Below are positions 20,585 to 35,177 of a stretch of DNA of 64,000 nucleotides, piece after piece. The DNA comes from Prosopocoilus inquinatus (Eukaryota; Arthropoda; Insecta; Coleoptera; Lucanidae). The stretch is from NCBI GenBank assembly GCA_036172665.1, contig CM069877.1:22283001-22347000 (forward strand), read 5' to 3'. Every line of letters begins with the position of its first letter. The first letter of the stretch is position 1. Under the pieces are notes generated by a model. The model ran no database searches. It was not told the origin of the DNA and was given only the letters and a program-made list of their open reading frames with translations. Made by a program: the position numbers and the translations under genes.

Positions 20585-23564
20585 GAAATAGTTTTAAACA
20601 AAGCAACACGTATTAGCGTTGTTCCTGTGATGTATCTAATCGATCCTTACTCATCTATCATGTTATTTTACGTTTGGATGGACTCCAGTAACTCTGATGT
20701 GAGATACAAAGTTTTTGGACGCAGCAGAAGCTGGAAATAGTTTTGAACGAAACAACACGTATTAGCGTTATTCCTGTGATGTATCTAATCGATCCTTACT
20801 TAGCTACTATGTTATTTGACGTTTCGATGGACTCCAGTAACTCTATGGTGAGATACGAAATTTTCGGACGCAGCAGAAGCTGGAAATAGTTTTAAACGAA
20901 ACAACACGCATTAGCGTTGTTCCTGTGATGTATCTAATCGATCCTTACTCATCTATCATGTTATTTGGCGTTTCGATGGACTCCAGTAACTTTGATGTGA
21001 GATACGAAGTTCTCGGACGCAGCAGAAGCTGGAAATAGTTTTAAATGAAACAACACGCATTAGCGTTTTTCCTGTGATGTATCTAATCGATCCTTACTCA
21101 TCTATCATGTTATTTGGCGTTTCGATGGACTCCAGTAACTTTGATGTGAGATACGAAGTTCTCGGACGCAGCTGAAGCTAGAAATAGTTTTGAACGAAAC
21201 AACACGTATTAGCGTTATTCCTGTGATGTATCTAATCGATCCTTACTTAGCTACTATGTTATTTGACGTTTCGATGGACTCCAGTAACTCTATGGTGAGA
21301 TACGAAATTTTCGGACGCAGCAGAAGCTGGAAATAGTTTTAAACGAAACAACACGCATTAGCGTTGTTCCTGTGATGTATCTAATCGATCCTTACTCATC
21401 TATCATGTTATTTGGCGTTTCGATGGACTCCAGTAACTTTGATGTGAGATACGAAGTTCTCGGACGCAGCTGTAGCTGGAAATAGTTTTAAATGAAACAA
21501 CACGTATTAGCGTTGTTCCTGTGATGTATCTAATCGATCCTTACTCATCTATCATGTTATTTTACGTTTGGATGGACTCCAGTAACTCTGATGTGAGATA
21601 CAAAGTTTTTCAACGCAGCAGAAGCTGGAAATAGTTTCAAACGAAACAACACGCATTAGCGTTGTTCCTGTGATGTATCTAATCGATCCTTACTCATCTA
21701 TCATGTTATTTGGCGTTTCGATGGACTCCAGTAACTTTGATGTGAGATACGAAGTTCTCGGACGCAGCTGAAGCTACAAATAGTTTTAAACGAAACAACA
21801 CGCATTAGCGTTGTTCCTGTGCTGTATCTAATCGATCCTTACTTATCTATCAGGTTATTTGACGTTTCGATGGACTCCAGTAACTCTGATGTGAGATACG
21901 ACGTTTTCGGACGCAGCAGAAGCTGGAAATAGTTTTAAACGAAACAACACGTATTAGCGTTGTTCCTGTGATGTATGTAATCGATCCTTACTCATCTATC
22001 ATGTTATTTGACGTTTGGATGGACTCCAGTAACTCTGATGTGAGATACAAAGCTCTCGGACGCAGCAGAAGCTGGAAATAGTTTTAAAAGAAACAACACG
22101 CATTAGCGTTGTTCCTGTGATGTATCTAATCGATCCTTACTCATCTATCATGTTATTTGACGTTTCGATGGACTCTAGTAACTCTGATGTGAGATACGAA
22201 GTTTTTGGGCGCAGCAGTAGCTGGAAATAGTTTTAAACAAAGCAACACGTATTAGCGTTGTTCCTGTGATGTATCTAATCGATCCTTACTCATCTATCAT
22301 GTTATTTTATGTTTGGATGGACTCCAGTAACTCTGATGTGAGATACAAAGTTTTTGGACGCAGCAGAAGCTGGAAGTAGTTTTAAACGAAACAACACGCT
22401 TTAGCGTTTTTCCTGTGATGTATCTAATCGATCCTAACTCATCTATCATGTTATTTGGCGTTTCGATGGACTCCAGTAACTTTGATGTGATATACGAAGT
22501 TCTCGGACGCATCTGTAGCTGGAAATAGTTTTAAATGAAACAACACGTATTAGCGTTGTTCCTGTGATGTATCTAATCGATCCTTACTCATCTATCATGT
22601 TATTTTACGTTTGGATGGACTCCAGTAACTCTGATGTGAGATACGACGTTTTCGGACGCAGCAGAAGCTGGAAATAGTTTTAAACGAAACAACACGTATT
22701 AGCGTTGTTCCTGTGATGTATGTAATCGATCCTTACTAATCTGTCATGTTATTTGACGTTTGGATGGACTCCTGTAACTCTGATGTGAGATACAAAGTTC
22801 TCGGACGCAGCAGAAGCTGGAAATAGTTTTAAATGAAACAACACGCATTAGCGTTTTTCCTGTGATGTATCTAATCGATCCTTACTCATCTATCATGTTA
22901 TTTGGCGTTTCGATGGACTCCAGTAACTTTGATGTGAGATACGAAGTTCTCGGACGCAGCTGAAGCTAGAAATAGTTTTAAACGAAACAACACGGATTAG
23001 CGTTGTTCCTGTGATGTATCTAATCGATCCTTACTTATCTATCAGGTTATTTGACGTTTCGATGGACTCCAGTAACTCTGATGTGAGATACGACGTTTTC
23101 GGACGCAGCAGAAGATGGAAATAGTTTTAAACGAAACAACACGCATTAGCGTTGTTAATGTGCTGTATCTAATCGATCCTTACTCATCTATCATGTTATT
23201 TGGCGTTTCGATGGACTCCAGTAACTTTGATGTGAGATACGAAGTTCTCGGACGCAGCTGAAGCTAGAAATAGTTTTAAACAAAGCAACACGTATTAGCG
23301 TTGTTCCTGTGATGTACCTAATCGATCCTTACTCATCTATCATGTTATTTTATGTTTGGATGGACTCCAGTAACTCTGATGTGAGATACAAAGTTTTTGG
23401 ACGCAGCAGAAGCTGGAAGTAGTTTTAAACGAAACAACACGCTTTAGCGTTGTTCCTGTGATGTATCTAATCGATCCTAACTCATCTATCATGTTATTTG
23501 GCGTTTTGATGGACTCCAGTAACTTTGATGTGAGATACGAAGTTCTCGGACGCAGCTGAAGCTA
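20585..23564. repeat. 20-monomer HOR, copy 4
   Basis: It is nearly identical to copy 3 and carries its private variants (CACGGATTAGCG near 22993, GTTAATGTGCTG near 23154). It is followed by M1b with the GGAGGCAGC end, as are copies 1 and 2 but not copy 3. This places the tandem-duplication junction at the end of copy 3. Confidence 0.92.
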
Positions 23565-24160
23565 GAAATAGTTTTAAACGAAACAACACGTATTAGCGTT
23601 GTTCCTGTGCTGTATCTAATCGATCCTTACTTAGCTACTATGTTATTTGACGTTTCGATGGACTCTAGTAACTCTATGGTGAGATACGAAATTTTCGGAG
23701 GCAGCAGAAGCTGGAAATAGTTTTAAACGAAACAACACGCATTAGCGTTGTTCCTGTGATGTATCTAATCGATCTTTACTCATCTATCATGTTATTTGGC
23801 GTTTCGATTAACTCCAGTAACTTTGATGTGAGATACGAAGTTCTCGGACGCAGCAGAAGCTGGAAATAGTTTCAAACGAAACAACACGCATTAGCGTTGT
23901 TCCTGTGATGTATCTAATCGATCCTTACTCATCTATCATGTTATTTGGCGTTTCGATGGACTCCAGTAACTTTGATGTGAGATACGAAGTTCTCGGACGC
24001 AGCTGAAGCTACAAATAGTTTTAATCGAAACAACACGCATTAGCGTTGTTCCTGTGCTGTATCTAATCGATCCTTACTTATCTATCAGGTTATTTGACGT
24101 TTCGATGGACTCCAGTAACTCTGATGTGAGATACGACGTTTTCGGACGCAGCAGAAGATG

Positions 24161-24307
24161 GAAATAGTTTTAAATGAAACAACACGCATTAGCGTTGTTC
24201 CTGTGATGTATCTAATCGATCCTTACTTATCTATCATGTTATTTGATGTTTCGATGGACTCTAGTAACTCTGATGAGATACGAAGTTTTTGGGCGCAGCA
24301 GGAGCTG
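24161..24307. repeat. 147-bp M4 monomer, copy 3
   Basis: It has the same 2-bp deletion. The next unit is an M7/M9 chimera instead of M5, so the downstream open frame differs from the other copies. Confidence 0.92.
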
Positions 24308-27300
24308 GAAATAGTTTTAAAAGAAACAACACGCATTAGCGTTGTTCCTGTGATGTATCTAATCGATCCTAACTCATCTATCATGTTATTTGGCGTTTCG
24401 ACGGACTCCAGTAACTTTGATGTGATATACGAAGTTCTCGGACGCATCTGTAGCTGGAAATAGTTTTAAATGAAACAACACGTATTAGCGTTGTTCCTGT
24501 GATGTATCTAATCGATCCTTACTCATCTATCATGTTATTTTACGTTTGGATGGACTCCAGTAACTCTGATGTGAGATACGACGTTTTCGGACGCAGCAGA
24601 AGCTGGAAATAGTTTTAAACGAAACAACACGTATTAGCGTTGTTCCTGTGATGTATGTAATCGATCCTTACTAATCTGTCATGTTATTTGACGTTTGGAT
24701 GGACTCCTGTAACTCTGATGTGAGATACAAAGTTCTCGGACGCAGCAGAAGCTGGAAATAGTTTTAAATGAAACAACACGCATTAGCGTTTTTCCTGTGA
24801 TGTATCTAATCGATCCTTACTCATCTATCATGTTATTTGGCGTTTCGATGGACTCCAGTAACTTTGATGTGAGATATGAAGTTCTCGGACGCAGCTGAAG
24901 CTAGAAATAGTTTTAAACGAAACAACACGCATTAGCGTTGTTCCTGTGCTGTATCTAATCGATCCTTACTTATCTATCAGGTTATTTGACGTTTCGATGG
25001 ACTCCAGTAACTCTGATGTGAGATACGACGTTTTCGGACGCAGCAGAAGATGGAAATAGTTTTAAATGAAACAACACGCATTAGCGTTGTTCCTGTGATG
25101 TATCTAATCGATCCTTACTTATCTATCATGTTATTTGATGTTTCGATGGACTCTAGTAACTCTGATGTGAGATACGAAGTTTTTGGGCGCAGCAGGAGCT
25201 GGAAATAGTTTTAAACAAAGCAACACGTATTAGCGTTGTTCCTGTGATGTATCTAATCGATCCTTACTCATCTATCATGTTATTTTACGTTTGGATGGAC
25301 TCCAGTAACTCTGATGTGAGATACAAAGTTTTTGGACGCAGCAGAAGCTGGAAATAGTTTTGAACGAAACAACACGTATTAGCGTTATTCCTGTGATGTA
25401 TCTAATCGATCCTTACTTAGCTACTATGTTATTTGACGTTTCGATGGACTCCAGTAACTCTATGGTGAGATACGAAATTTTCGGACGCAGCAGAAGCTGG
25501 AAATAGTTTTAAACGAAACAACACGCATTAGCGTTGTTCCTGTGATGTATCTAATCGATCCTTACTCATCTATCATGTTATTTGGCGTTTCGATGGACTC
25601 CAGTAACTTTGATGTGAGATACGAAGTTCTCGGACGCAGCTGTAGCTGGAAATAGTTTTAAATGAAACAACACGTATTAGCGTTGTTCCTGTGATGTATC
25701 TAATCGATCCTTACTCATCTATCATGTTATTTTACGTTTGGATGGACTCCAGTAACTCTGATGTGAGATACAAAGTTTTTCAACGCAGCAGAAGCTGGAA
25801 ATAGTTTCAAACGAAACAACACGCATTAGCGTTGTTCCTGTGATGTATCTAATCGATCCTTACTCATCTATCATGTTATTTGGCGTTTCGATGGACTCCA
25901 GTAACTTTGATGTGAGATACGAAGTTCTCGGACGCAGCTGAAGCTAGAAATAGTTTTAAACGAAACAACACGTATTAGCGTTGTTCCTGTGCTGTATCTA
26001 ATCGATCCTTACTTAGCTACTATGTTATTTGACGTTTCGATGGACTCTAGTAACTCTATGGTGAGATACGAAATTTTCGGAGGCAGCAGAAGCTGGAAAT
26101 AGTTTTAAACGAAACAGCACGCATTAGCGTTGTTCCTGTGATGTATGTAATCGAGACTTACTCATCTATCATGTTATTTGACGTTTGGATGGACTCCAGT
26201 AACTCTGATATGAGATACAAAGCTCTCGGACGCAGCAGAAGCTGGAAATAGTTTTAAAAGAAACAACACGCATTAGCGTTGTTCCTGTGATGTATCTAAT
26301 CGATCCTTACTCATCTATCATGTTATTTGACGTTTCGATGGACTCTAGTAACTCTGATGTGAGATACGAAGTTTTTGGGCGCAGCAGTAGCTGGAAATAG
26401 TTTTAAACAAAGCAACACGTATTAGCGTTGTTCCTGTGATGTATCTAATCGATCCTTACTCATCTATCATGTTATTTTATGTTTGGATGGACTCCAGTAA
26501 CTCTGATGTGAGATACAAAGTTTTTGGACGCAGCAGAAGCTGGAAGTAGTTTTAAACGAAACAACACGCTTTAGCGTTGTTCCTGTGATGTATCTAATCG
26601 ATCCTAACTCATCTATCATGTTATTTGGCGTTTCGACGGACTCCAGTAACTTTGATGTGATATACGAAGTTCTCGGACGCATCTGTAGCTGGAAATAGTT
26701 TTAAATGAAACAACACGTATTAGCGTTGTTCCTGTGATGTATCTAATCGATCCTTACTCATCTATCATGTTATTTTACGTTTGGATGGACTCCAGTAACT
26801 CTGATGTGAGATACGACGTTTTCGGACGCAGCAGAAGCTGGAAATAGTTTTAAACGAAACAACACGTATTAGCGTTGTTCCTGTGATGTATGTAATCGAT
26901 CCTTACTAATCTGTCATGTTATTTGACGTTTGGATGGACTCCTGTAACTCTGATGTGAGATACAAAGTTCTCGGACGCAGCAGAAGCTGGAAATAGTTTT
27001 AAATGAAACAACACGCATTAGCGTTTTTCCTGTGATGTATCTAATCGATCCTTACTCATCTATCATGTTATTTGGCGTTTCGATGGACTCCAGTAACTTT
27101 GATGTGAGATACGAAGTTCTCGGACGCAGCTGAAGCTAGAAATAGTTTTAAACGAAACAACACGCATTAGCGTTGTTCCTGTGATGTATCTAATCGATCC
27201 TTACTCATCTATCATGTTATTTGGCGTTTCGATGGACTCCAGTAACTTTGATGTGAGATACGAAGTTCTCGGACGCAGCTGAAGCTAGAAATAGTTTTAA

Positions 27301-28479
27301 ACGAAACAACACGCATTAGCGTTGTTCCTGTGCTGTATCTAATCGATCCTTACTTATCTATCAGGTTATTTGACGTTTCGATGGACTCCAGTAACTCTGA
27401 TGTGAGATACGACGTTTTCGGACGCAGCAGAAGATGGAAATAGTTTTAAACGAAACAACACGCATTAGCGTTGTTCCTGTGCTGTATCTAATCGATCCTT
27501 ACTCATCTATCATGTTATTTGGCGTTTCGATTGACTCCAGTAACTTTGATGTGAGATACGAAGTTCTCGGACGCAGCTGAAGCTAGAAATAGTTTTAAAC
27601 AAAGCAACACGTATTAGCGTTGTTCCTGTGATGTACCTAATCGATCCTTACTCATCTATCATGTTATTTTATGTTTGGATGGACTCCAGTAACTCTGATG
27701 TGAGATACAAAGTTTTTGGACGCAGCAGAAGCTGGAAGTAGTTTTAAACGAAACAACACGCTTTAGCGTTGTTCCTGTGATGTATCTAATCGATCCTAAC
27801 TCATCTATCATGTTATTTGGCGTTTTGATGGACTCCAGTAACTTTGATGTGAGATACGAAGTTCTCGGACGCAGCTGAAGCTAGAAATAGTTTTAAACGA
27901 AACAACACGTATTAGCGTTGTTCCTGTGCTGTATCTAATCGATCCTTACTTAGCTACTATGTTATTTGACGTTTCGATGGACTCTAGTAACTCTATGGTG
28001 AGATACGAAATTTTCGGAGGCAGCAGAAGCTGGAAATAGTTTTAAACGAAACAACACGCATTAGCGTTGTTCCTGTGATGTATCTAATCGATCCTTACTC
28101 ATCTATCATGTTATTTGGCGTTTCGATTAACTCCAGTAACTTTGATGTGAGATACGAAGTTCTCGGACGCAGCAGAAGCTGGAAATAGTTTCAAACGAAA
28201 CAACACGCATTAGCGTTGTTCCTGTGATGTATCTAATCGATCCTTACTCATCTATCATGTTATTTGGCGTTTCGATGGACTCCAGTAACTTTGATGTGAG
28301 ATACGAAGTTCTCGGACGCAGCTGAAGCTACAAATAGTTTTAAACGAAACAACACGCATTAGCGTTGTTCCTGTGCTGTATCTAATCGATCCTTACTTAT
28401 CTATCAGGTTATTTGACGTTTCGATGGACTCCAGTAACTCTGATGTGAGATACGACGTTTTCGGACGCAGCAGAAGATG

Positions 28480-28626
28480 GAAATAGTTTTAAATGAAACA
28501 ACACGCATTAGCGTTGTTCCTGTGATGTATCTAATCGATCCTTACTTATCTATCATGTTATTTGATGTTTCAATGGACTCTAGTAACTCTGATGAGATAC
28601 GAAGTTTTTGGGCGCAGCAGGAGCTG
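28480..28626. repeat. 147-bp M4 monomer, copy 4
   Basis: It has the same 2-bp deletion, with a private TTTCAATGG near 28570. Confidence 0.92.
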
Positions 28627-29371
28627 GAAATAGTTTTAAACAAAGCAACACGTATTAGCGTTGTTCCTGTGATGTATCTAATCGATCCTTACTCATCTAT
28701 CATGTTATTTTACGTTTGGATGGACTCCAGTAACTCTGATGTGAGATACAAAGTTTTTGGATGCAGCAGAAGCTGGAAATAGTTTTGAACGAAACAACAC
28801 GTATTAGCGTTATTCCTGTGATGTATCTAATCGATCCTTACTTAGCTACTATGTTATTTGACGTTTCGATTGACTCCAGTAACTCTATGGTGAGATACGA
28901 AATTTTCGGACGCAGCAGAAGCTGAAAATAGTTTTAAACGAAACAACACGCATTAGCGTTGTTCCTGTGATGTATCTAATCGATCCTTACTCATCTATCA
29001 TGTTATTTGGCGTTTCGATGGACTCCAGTAACTTTGATGTGAGATACGAAGTTCTCGGACGCAGCTGAAGCTAGAAATAGTTTTAAACGAAACAACACGC
29101 ATTAGCGTTGTTCCTGTGCTGTATCTAATCGATCCTTACTTATCTATCAGGTTATTTGACGTTTCGATGGACTCCAGTAACTCTGATGTGAGATACGACG
29201 TTTTCGGACGCAGCAGACGCTGGAAATAGTTTTAAACGAAACAACACGTATTAGCGTTGTTCCTGTGATGTATGTAATCGATCCTTACTCATCTATCATG
29301 TTATTTGACGTTTGGATGGACTCCAGTAACTCTGATGTGAGATACAAAGTTCTCGGACGCAGCAGAAGCTG

Positions 29372-29519
29372 GAAATAGTTTTAAAAGAAACAACACGCAT
29401 TAGCTTGTTCCTGTGATGTATCTAATCGATCCTTACTCATCTATCATGTTATTTGACGTTTCGATGGACTCTAGTAACTCTGATGTGAGATACGAAGTTT
29501 TTGGGCGCAGCAGTAGCTG
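29372..29519. repeat. 148-bp M7 monomer (1-bp deletion)
   Basis: It reads CATTAGCTTGTTCC in place of CATTAGCGTTGTTCC, losing one base in the right arm of the hairpin. It shares this with 35178-35325. Confidence 0.9.
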
Positions 29520-32500
29520 GAAATAGTTTTAAACAAAGCAACACGTATTAGCGTTGTTCCTGTGATGTACCTAATCGATCCTTACTCATCTATCATGTTA
29601 TTTTATGTTTGGATGGACTCCAGTAACTCTGATGTGAGATACAATGTTTTTGGACGCAGCAGAAGCTGGAAGTAGTTTTAAACGAAACAACACGCTTTAG
29701 CGTTGTTCCTGTGATGTATCTAATCGATCCTAACTCATCTATCATGTTATTTGGCGTTTCGATGGACTCCAGTAACTTTGATGTGATATACGAAGTTCTC
29801 GGACGCATCTGTAGCTGGAAATAGTTTTAAATGAAACAACACGTATTAGCGTTGTTCCTGTGATGTATCTAATCGATCCTTACTCATCTATCATGTTATT
29901 TTACGTTTGGATGGACTCCAGTAACTCTGATGTGAGATACGACGTTTTCGGACGCAGCAGAAGCTGGAAATAGTTTTAAACGAAACAACACGTATTAGCG
30001 TTGTTCCTGTGATGTATGTAATCGATCCTTACTAATCTGTCATGTTATTTGACGTTTGGATGGACTCCTGTAACTCTGATGTGAGATACAAAGTTCTCGG
30101 ACGCAGCAGAAGCTGGAAATAGTTTTAAATGAAACAACACGCATTAGCGTTTTTCCTGTGATGTATCTAATCGATCCTTACTCATCTATCATGTTATTTG
30201 GCGTTTCGATGGACTCCAGTAACTTTGATGTGAGATACGAAGTTCTCGGACGCAGCTGAAGCTAGAAATAGTTTTAAACGAAACAACACGCATTAGCGTT
30301 GTTCCTGTGATGTATCTAATCGATCCTTACTCATCTATCATGTTATTTGGCGTTTCGATGGACTCCAGTAACTTTGATGTGAGATACGAAGTTCTCGGAC
30401 GCAGCTGAAGCTAGAAATAGTTTTAAACGAAACAACACGCATTAGCGTTGTTCCTGTGCTGTATCTAATCGATCCTTACTTATCTATCAGGTTATTTGAC
30501 GTTTCGATGGACTCCAGTAACTCTGATGTGAGATACGACGTTTTCGGACGCAGCAGAAGCTGGAAATAGTTTTAAACGAAACAACACGTATTAGCGTTGT
30601 TCCTGTGATGTATGTAATCGATCCTTACTCATCTATCATGTTATTTGACGTTTGGATGGACTCCAGTAACTCTGATGTGAGATACAAAGCTCTCGGACGC
30701 AGCAGAAGCTGGAAATAGTTTTAAAAGAAACAACACGCATTAGCGTTGTTCCTGTGATGTATCTAATCGATCCTTACTCATCTATCATGTTATTTGACGT
30801 TTCGATGGACTCTAGTAACTCTGATGTGAGATACGAAGTTTTTGGGCGCAGCAGTAGCTGGAAATAGTTTTAAACAAAGCAACACGTATTAGCGTTGTTC
30901 CTGTGATGTATCTAATCGATCCTTACTCATCTATCATGTTATTTTATGTTTGGATGGACTCCAGTAACTCTGATGTGAGATACAAAGTTTTTGGACGCAG
31001 CAGAAGCTGGAAGTAGTTTTAAACGAAACAACACGCTTTAGCGTTGTTCCTGTGATGTATCTAATCGATCCTAACTCATCTATCATGTTATTTGGCGTTT
31101 CGATGGACTCCAGTAACTCTGATGTGAGATACGACGTTTTCGGACGCAGCAGAAGCTGGAAATAGTTTTAAACGAAACAACACGTATTAGCGTTGTTCCT
31201 GTGATGTATGTAATCGATCCTTACTAATCTGTCATGTTATTTGACGTTTGGATGGACTCCTGTAACTCTGATGTGAGATACAAAGTTCTCGGACGCAGCA
31301 GAAGCTGGAAATAGTTTTAAATGAAACAACACGCATTAGCGTTTTTCCTGTGATGTATCTAATCGACCCTTACTCATCTATCATGTTATTTGGCGTTTCG
31401 ATGGACTCCAGTAACTTTGATGTGAGATACGAAGTTCTCGGACGCAGCTGAAGCTAGAAATAGTTTTAAACGAAACAACACGCATTAGCGTTGTTCCTGT
31501 GATGTATCTAATCGATCCTTACTCATTTATCATGTTATTTGGCGTTTCGATGGACTCCAGTAACATTGATGTGAGATACGAAGTTCTCGGACGCAGCTGA
31601 AGCTAGAAATAGTTTTAAACGAAACAACACGCATTAGCGTTGTTCCTGTGCTGTATCTAATCGATCCTTACTTATCTATCAGGTTATTTGACGTTTCGAT
31701 GGACTCCAGTAACTCTGATGTGAGATACGACGTTTTCGGACGCAGCAGAAGATGGAAATAGTTTTAAACGAAACAACACGCATTAGCGTTGTTCCTGTGC
31801 TGTATCTAATCGATCCTTACTCATCTATCATGTTATTTGGCGTTTCGATGGACTCCAGTAACTTTGATGTGAGATACGAAGTTCTCGGACGCAGCTGAAG
31901 CTAGAAATAGTTTTAAACGAAACAACACGCATTAGCGTTGTTCCTGTGCTGTATCTAATCGATCCTTACTTATCTATCAGGTTATTTGACGTTTCGATGG
32001 ACTCCAGTAACTCTGATGTGAGATACGACGTTTTCGGACGCAGCAGAAGCTGGAAATAGTTTTAAACGAAACAACACGTATTAGCGTTGTTCCTGTGATG
32101 TATGTAATCGATCCTTACTCATCTATCATGTTATTTGGCGTTTCGATGGACTCCAGTAACTTTGATGTGAGATACGAAGTTCTCGGACGCAGCTGTAGCT
32201 GGAAATAGTTTTAAATGAAACAACACGTATTAGCGTTGTTCCTGTGATGCATCTAATCGATAATTACTCATCTATCATGTTATTTTACGTTTGGATGGAC
32301 TCCAGTAACTCTGATGTGAGATACGACGTTTTCGGACGCAGCAGAAGCTGGAAATAGTTTTAAACGAAACAACACGTATTAGCGTTGTTCCTGTGATGTA
32401 TGTAATCGATCCTTACTAATCTGTCATGTTATTTGACGTTTGGATGGACTCCAGTAACTCTGATGTGAGATACAAAGTTCTCGGACGCAGCAGAAGCTGG

Positions 32501-32797
32501 AAATAGTTTTAAATCAAACAACACGCATTAGCGTTTTTCCTGTGATGTATCTAATCGATCCTTACTCATCTATCATGTTATTTGACGTTTCGATGGACTC
32601 TAGTAACTCTGATGTGAGATACGAAGTTTTTGGGTGCAGCAGGAGCTGGAAATAGTTTTAAACAAAGCAACACGTATTAGCGTTGTTCCTGTGATGTACC
32701 TAATCGATCCTTACTCCTCTATCATGTTATTTTATGTTTGGATGGACTCCAGTAACTCTGATGTGAGATACGACGTTTTCGGACGCAGCAGAAGATG

Positions 32798-32944
32798 GAA
32801 ATAGTTTTAAATGAAACAACACGCATTAGCGTTGTTCCTGTGATGTATCTAATCGATCCTTACTTATCTATCATGTTATTTGATGTTTCGATGGACTCTA
32901 GTAACTCTGATGAGATACGAAGTTTTTGGGCGCAGCAGGAGCTG
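32798..32944. repeat. 147-bp M4 monomer, copy 5
   Basis: It has the same 2-bp deletion and is followed by M5, M1 and an M2 with CGATTAACTCC, as at 5242. Confidence 0.92.
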
Positions 32945-34136
32945 GAAATAGTTTTAAACAAAGCAACACGTATTAGCGTTGTTCCTGTGATGTATCTAAT
33001 CGATCCTTACTCATCTATCATGTTATTTTACGTTTGGATGGACTCCAGTAACTCTGATGTGAGATACAAAGTTTTTGGATGCAGCAGAAGCTGGAAATAG
33101 TTTTGAACGAAACAACACGTATTAGCGTTATTCCTGTGATGTATCTAATCGATCCTTACTTAGCTACTATGTTATTTGACGTTTCGATGGACTCCAGTAA
33201 CTCTATGGTGAGATACGAAATTTTCGGACGCAGCAGAAGCTGGAAATAGTTTTAAACGAAACAACACGCATTAGCGTTGTTCCTGTGATGTATCTAATCG
33301 ATCCTTACTCATCTATCATGTTATTTGGCGTTTCGATTAACTCCAGTAACTTTGATGTGAGATACGAAGTTCTCGGACGCAGCAGAAGCTGGAAATAGTT
33401 TCAAACGAAACAACACGCATTAGCGTTGTTCCTGTGATGTATCTAATCGATCCTTACTCATCTATCATGTTATTTGACGTTTGGATGGACTCCAGTAACT
33501 CTGATATGAGATACAAAGCTCTCGGACGCAGCAGAAGCTGGAAATAGTTTTAAACGAAACAACACGTATTAGCGTTGTTCCTGTGATGTATGTAATCGAT
33601 CCTTACTCATCTATCATGTTATTTGACGTTTGGATGGACTCCAGTAACTCTGATATGAGATACAAAGCTCTCGGACGCAGCAGAAGCTGGAAATAGTTTT
33701 AAAAGAAACAACACGCATTAGCGTTGTTCCTGTGATGTATCTAATCGATCCTTACTCATCTATCATGTTATTTGACGTTTCGATGGACTCTAGTAACTCT
33801 GATGTGAGATACGAAGTTTTTGGGCGCAGCAGTAGCTGGAAATAGTTTTAAACAAAGCAACACGTATTAGCGTTGTTCCTGTGATGTATCTAATCGATCC
33901 TAACTCATCTATCATGTTATTTGGCGTTTCGATGGACACCAGTAACTTTGATGTGAGATACGAAGTTCTCGGACGCAGCTGAAGCTACAAATAGTTTTAA
34001 ACGAAACAACACGCATTAGCGTTGTTCCTGTGCTGTATCTAATCGATCCTTACTTATCTATCAGGTTATTTGACCTTTCGATGGACTCCAGTAACTCTGA
34101 TGTGAGATACGACGTTTTCGGACGCAGCAGAAGATG

Positions 34137-34283
34137 GAAATAGTTTTAAATGAAACAACACGCATTAGCGTTGTTCCTGTGATGTATCTAATTGATCCTT
34201 ACTTATCTATCATGTTATTTGATGTTTCGATGGACTCTAGTAACTCTGATGAGATACGAAGTTTTTGGGCGCAGCAGGAGCTG
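34137..34283. repeat. 147-bp M4 monomer, copy 6
   Basis: It has the same 2-bp deletion. ATCGAT is changed to ATTGAT near 34192. The following M5 has a GACGTTTTCGG end. Confidence 0.92.
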
Positions 34284-35177
34284 GAAATAGTTTTAAACAA
34301 AGCAACACGTATTAGCGTTGTTCCTGTGATGTATCTAATCGATCCTTACTCATCTATCATGTTATTTTACGTTTGGATGGACTCCAGTAACTCTGATGTG
34401 AGATACGACGTTTTCGGACGCAGCAGAAGCTGGAAATAGTTTTGAACGAAACAACACGTATTAGCGTTATTCCTGTGATGTATCTAATCGATCCTTACTT
34501 AGCTACTATGTTATTTGACGTTTCGATGGACTCCAGTAACTCTATGGTGAGATACGAAATTTTCGGACGCAGCAGAAGCTGGAAATAGTTTTAAACGAAA
34601 CAACACGCATTAGCGTTGTTCCTGTGATGTATCTAATCGATCCTTACTCATCTATCATGTTATTTGGCGTTTCGATGGACTCCAGTAACTTTGATGTGAG
34701 ATACGAAGTTCTCGGACGCAGCTGAAGCTAGAAATAGTGTTAAACGAAACAACACGCATTAGCGTTGTTCCTGTGCTGTATCTAATCGATCCTTACTTAT
34801 CTATCAGGTTATTTGACGTTTCGATGGACTCCAGTAACTCTGATGTGAGATACGACGTTTTCGGACGCAGCAGAAGCTGGAAATAGTTTTAAACGAAACA
34901 ACACGTATTAGCGTTATTCCTGTGATGTATCTAATCGATCCTTACTTAGCTACTATGTTATTTGACGTTTCGATGGACTCCAGTAACTCTATGGTGAGAT
35001 ACGAAATTTTCGGACGCAGCAGAAGCTGGAAATAGTTTTAAACGAAACAACACGCATTAGCGTTGTTCCTGTGATGTATGTAATCGATCCTTACTCATCT
35101 ATCATGTTATTTGACGTTTGGATGGACTCCAGTAACTCTGATGTGAGATACAAAGTTCTCGGACGCAGCAGAAGCTG

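Larger units (their letters stand above)
19981..23556. repeat. 24-monomer tandem duplication, right copy
   Basis: This is the right copy of the 3576-bp duplication. I found no difference from the left copy at the diagnostic sites I compared, so the event is likely recent. The M9b unit at the join changes from the expected AGCTGAAGCTAG end to AGCAGAAGCTGG, which shows the junction. Confidence 0.88.

Noticed and set aside
24223..24447. 74-codon open frame, minus strand, over the M4 - M7/M9 join
   Set aside because: It results from the 147-bp unit next to a chimeric monomer. It overlaps the plus-strand open frame at 24158, and neither has coding features.
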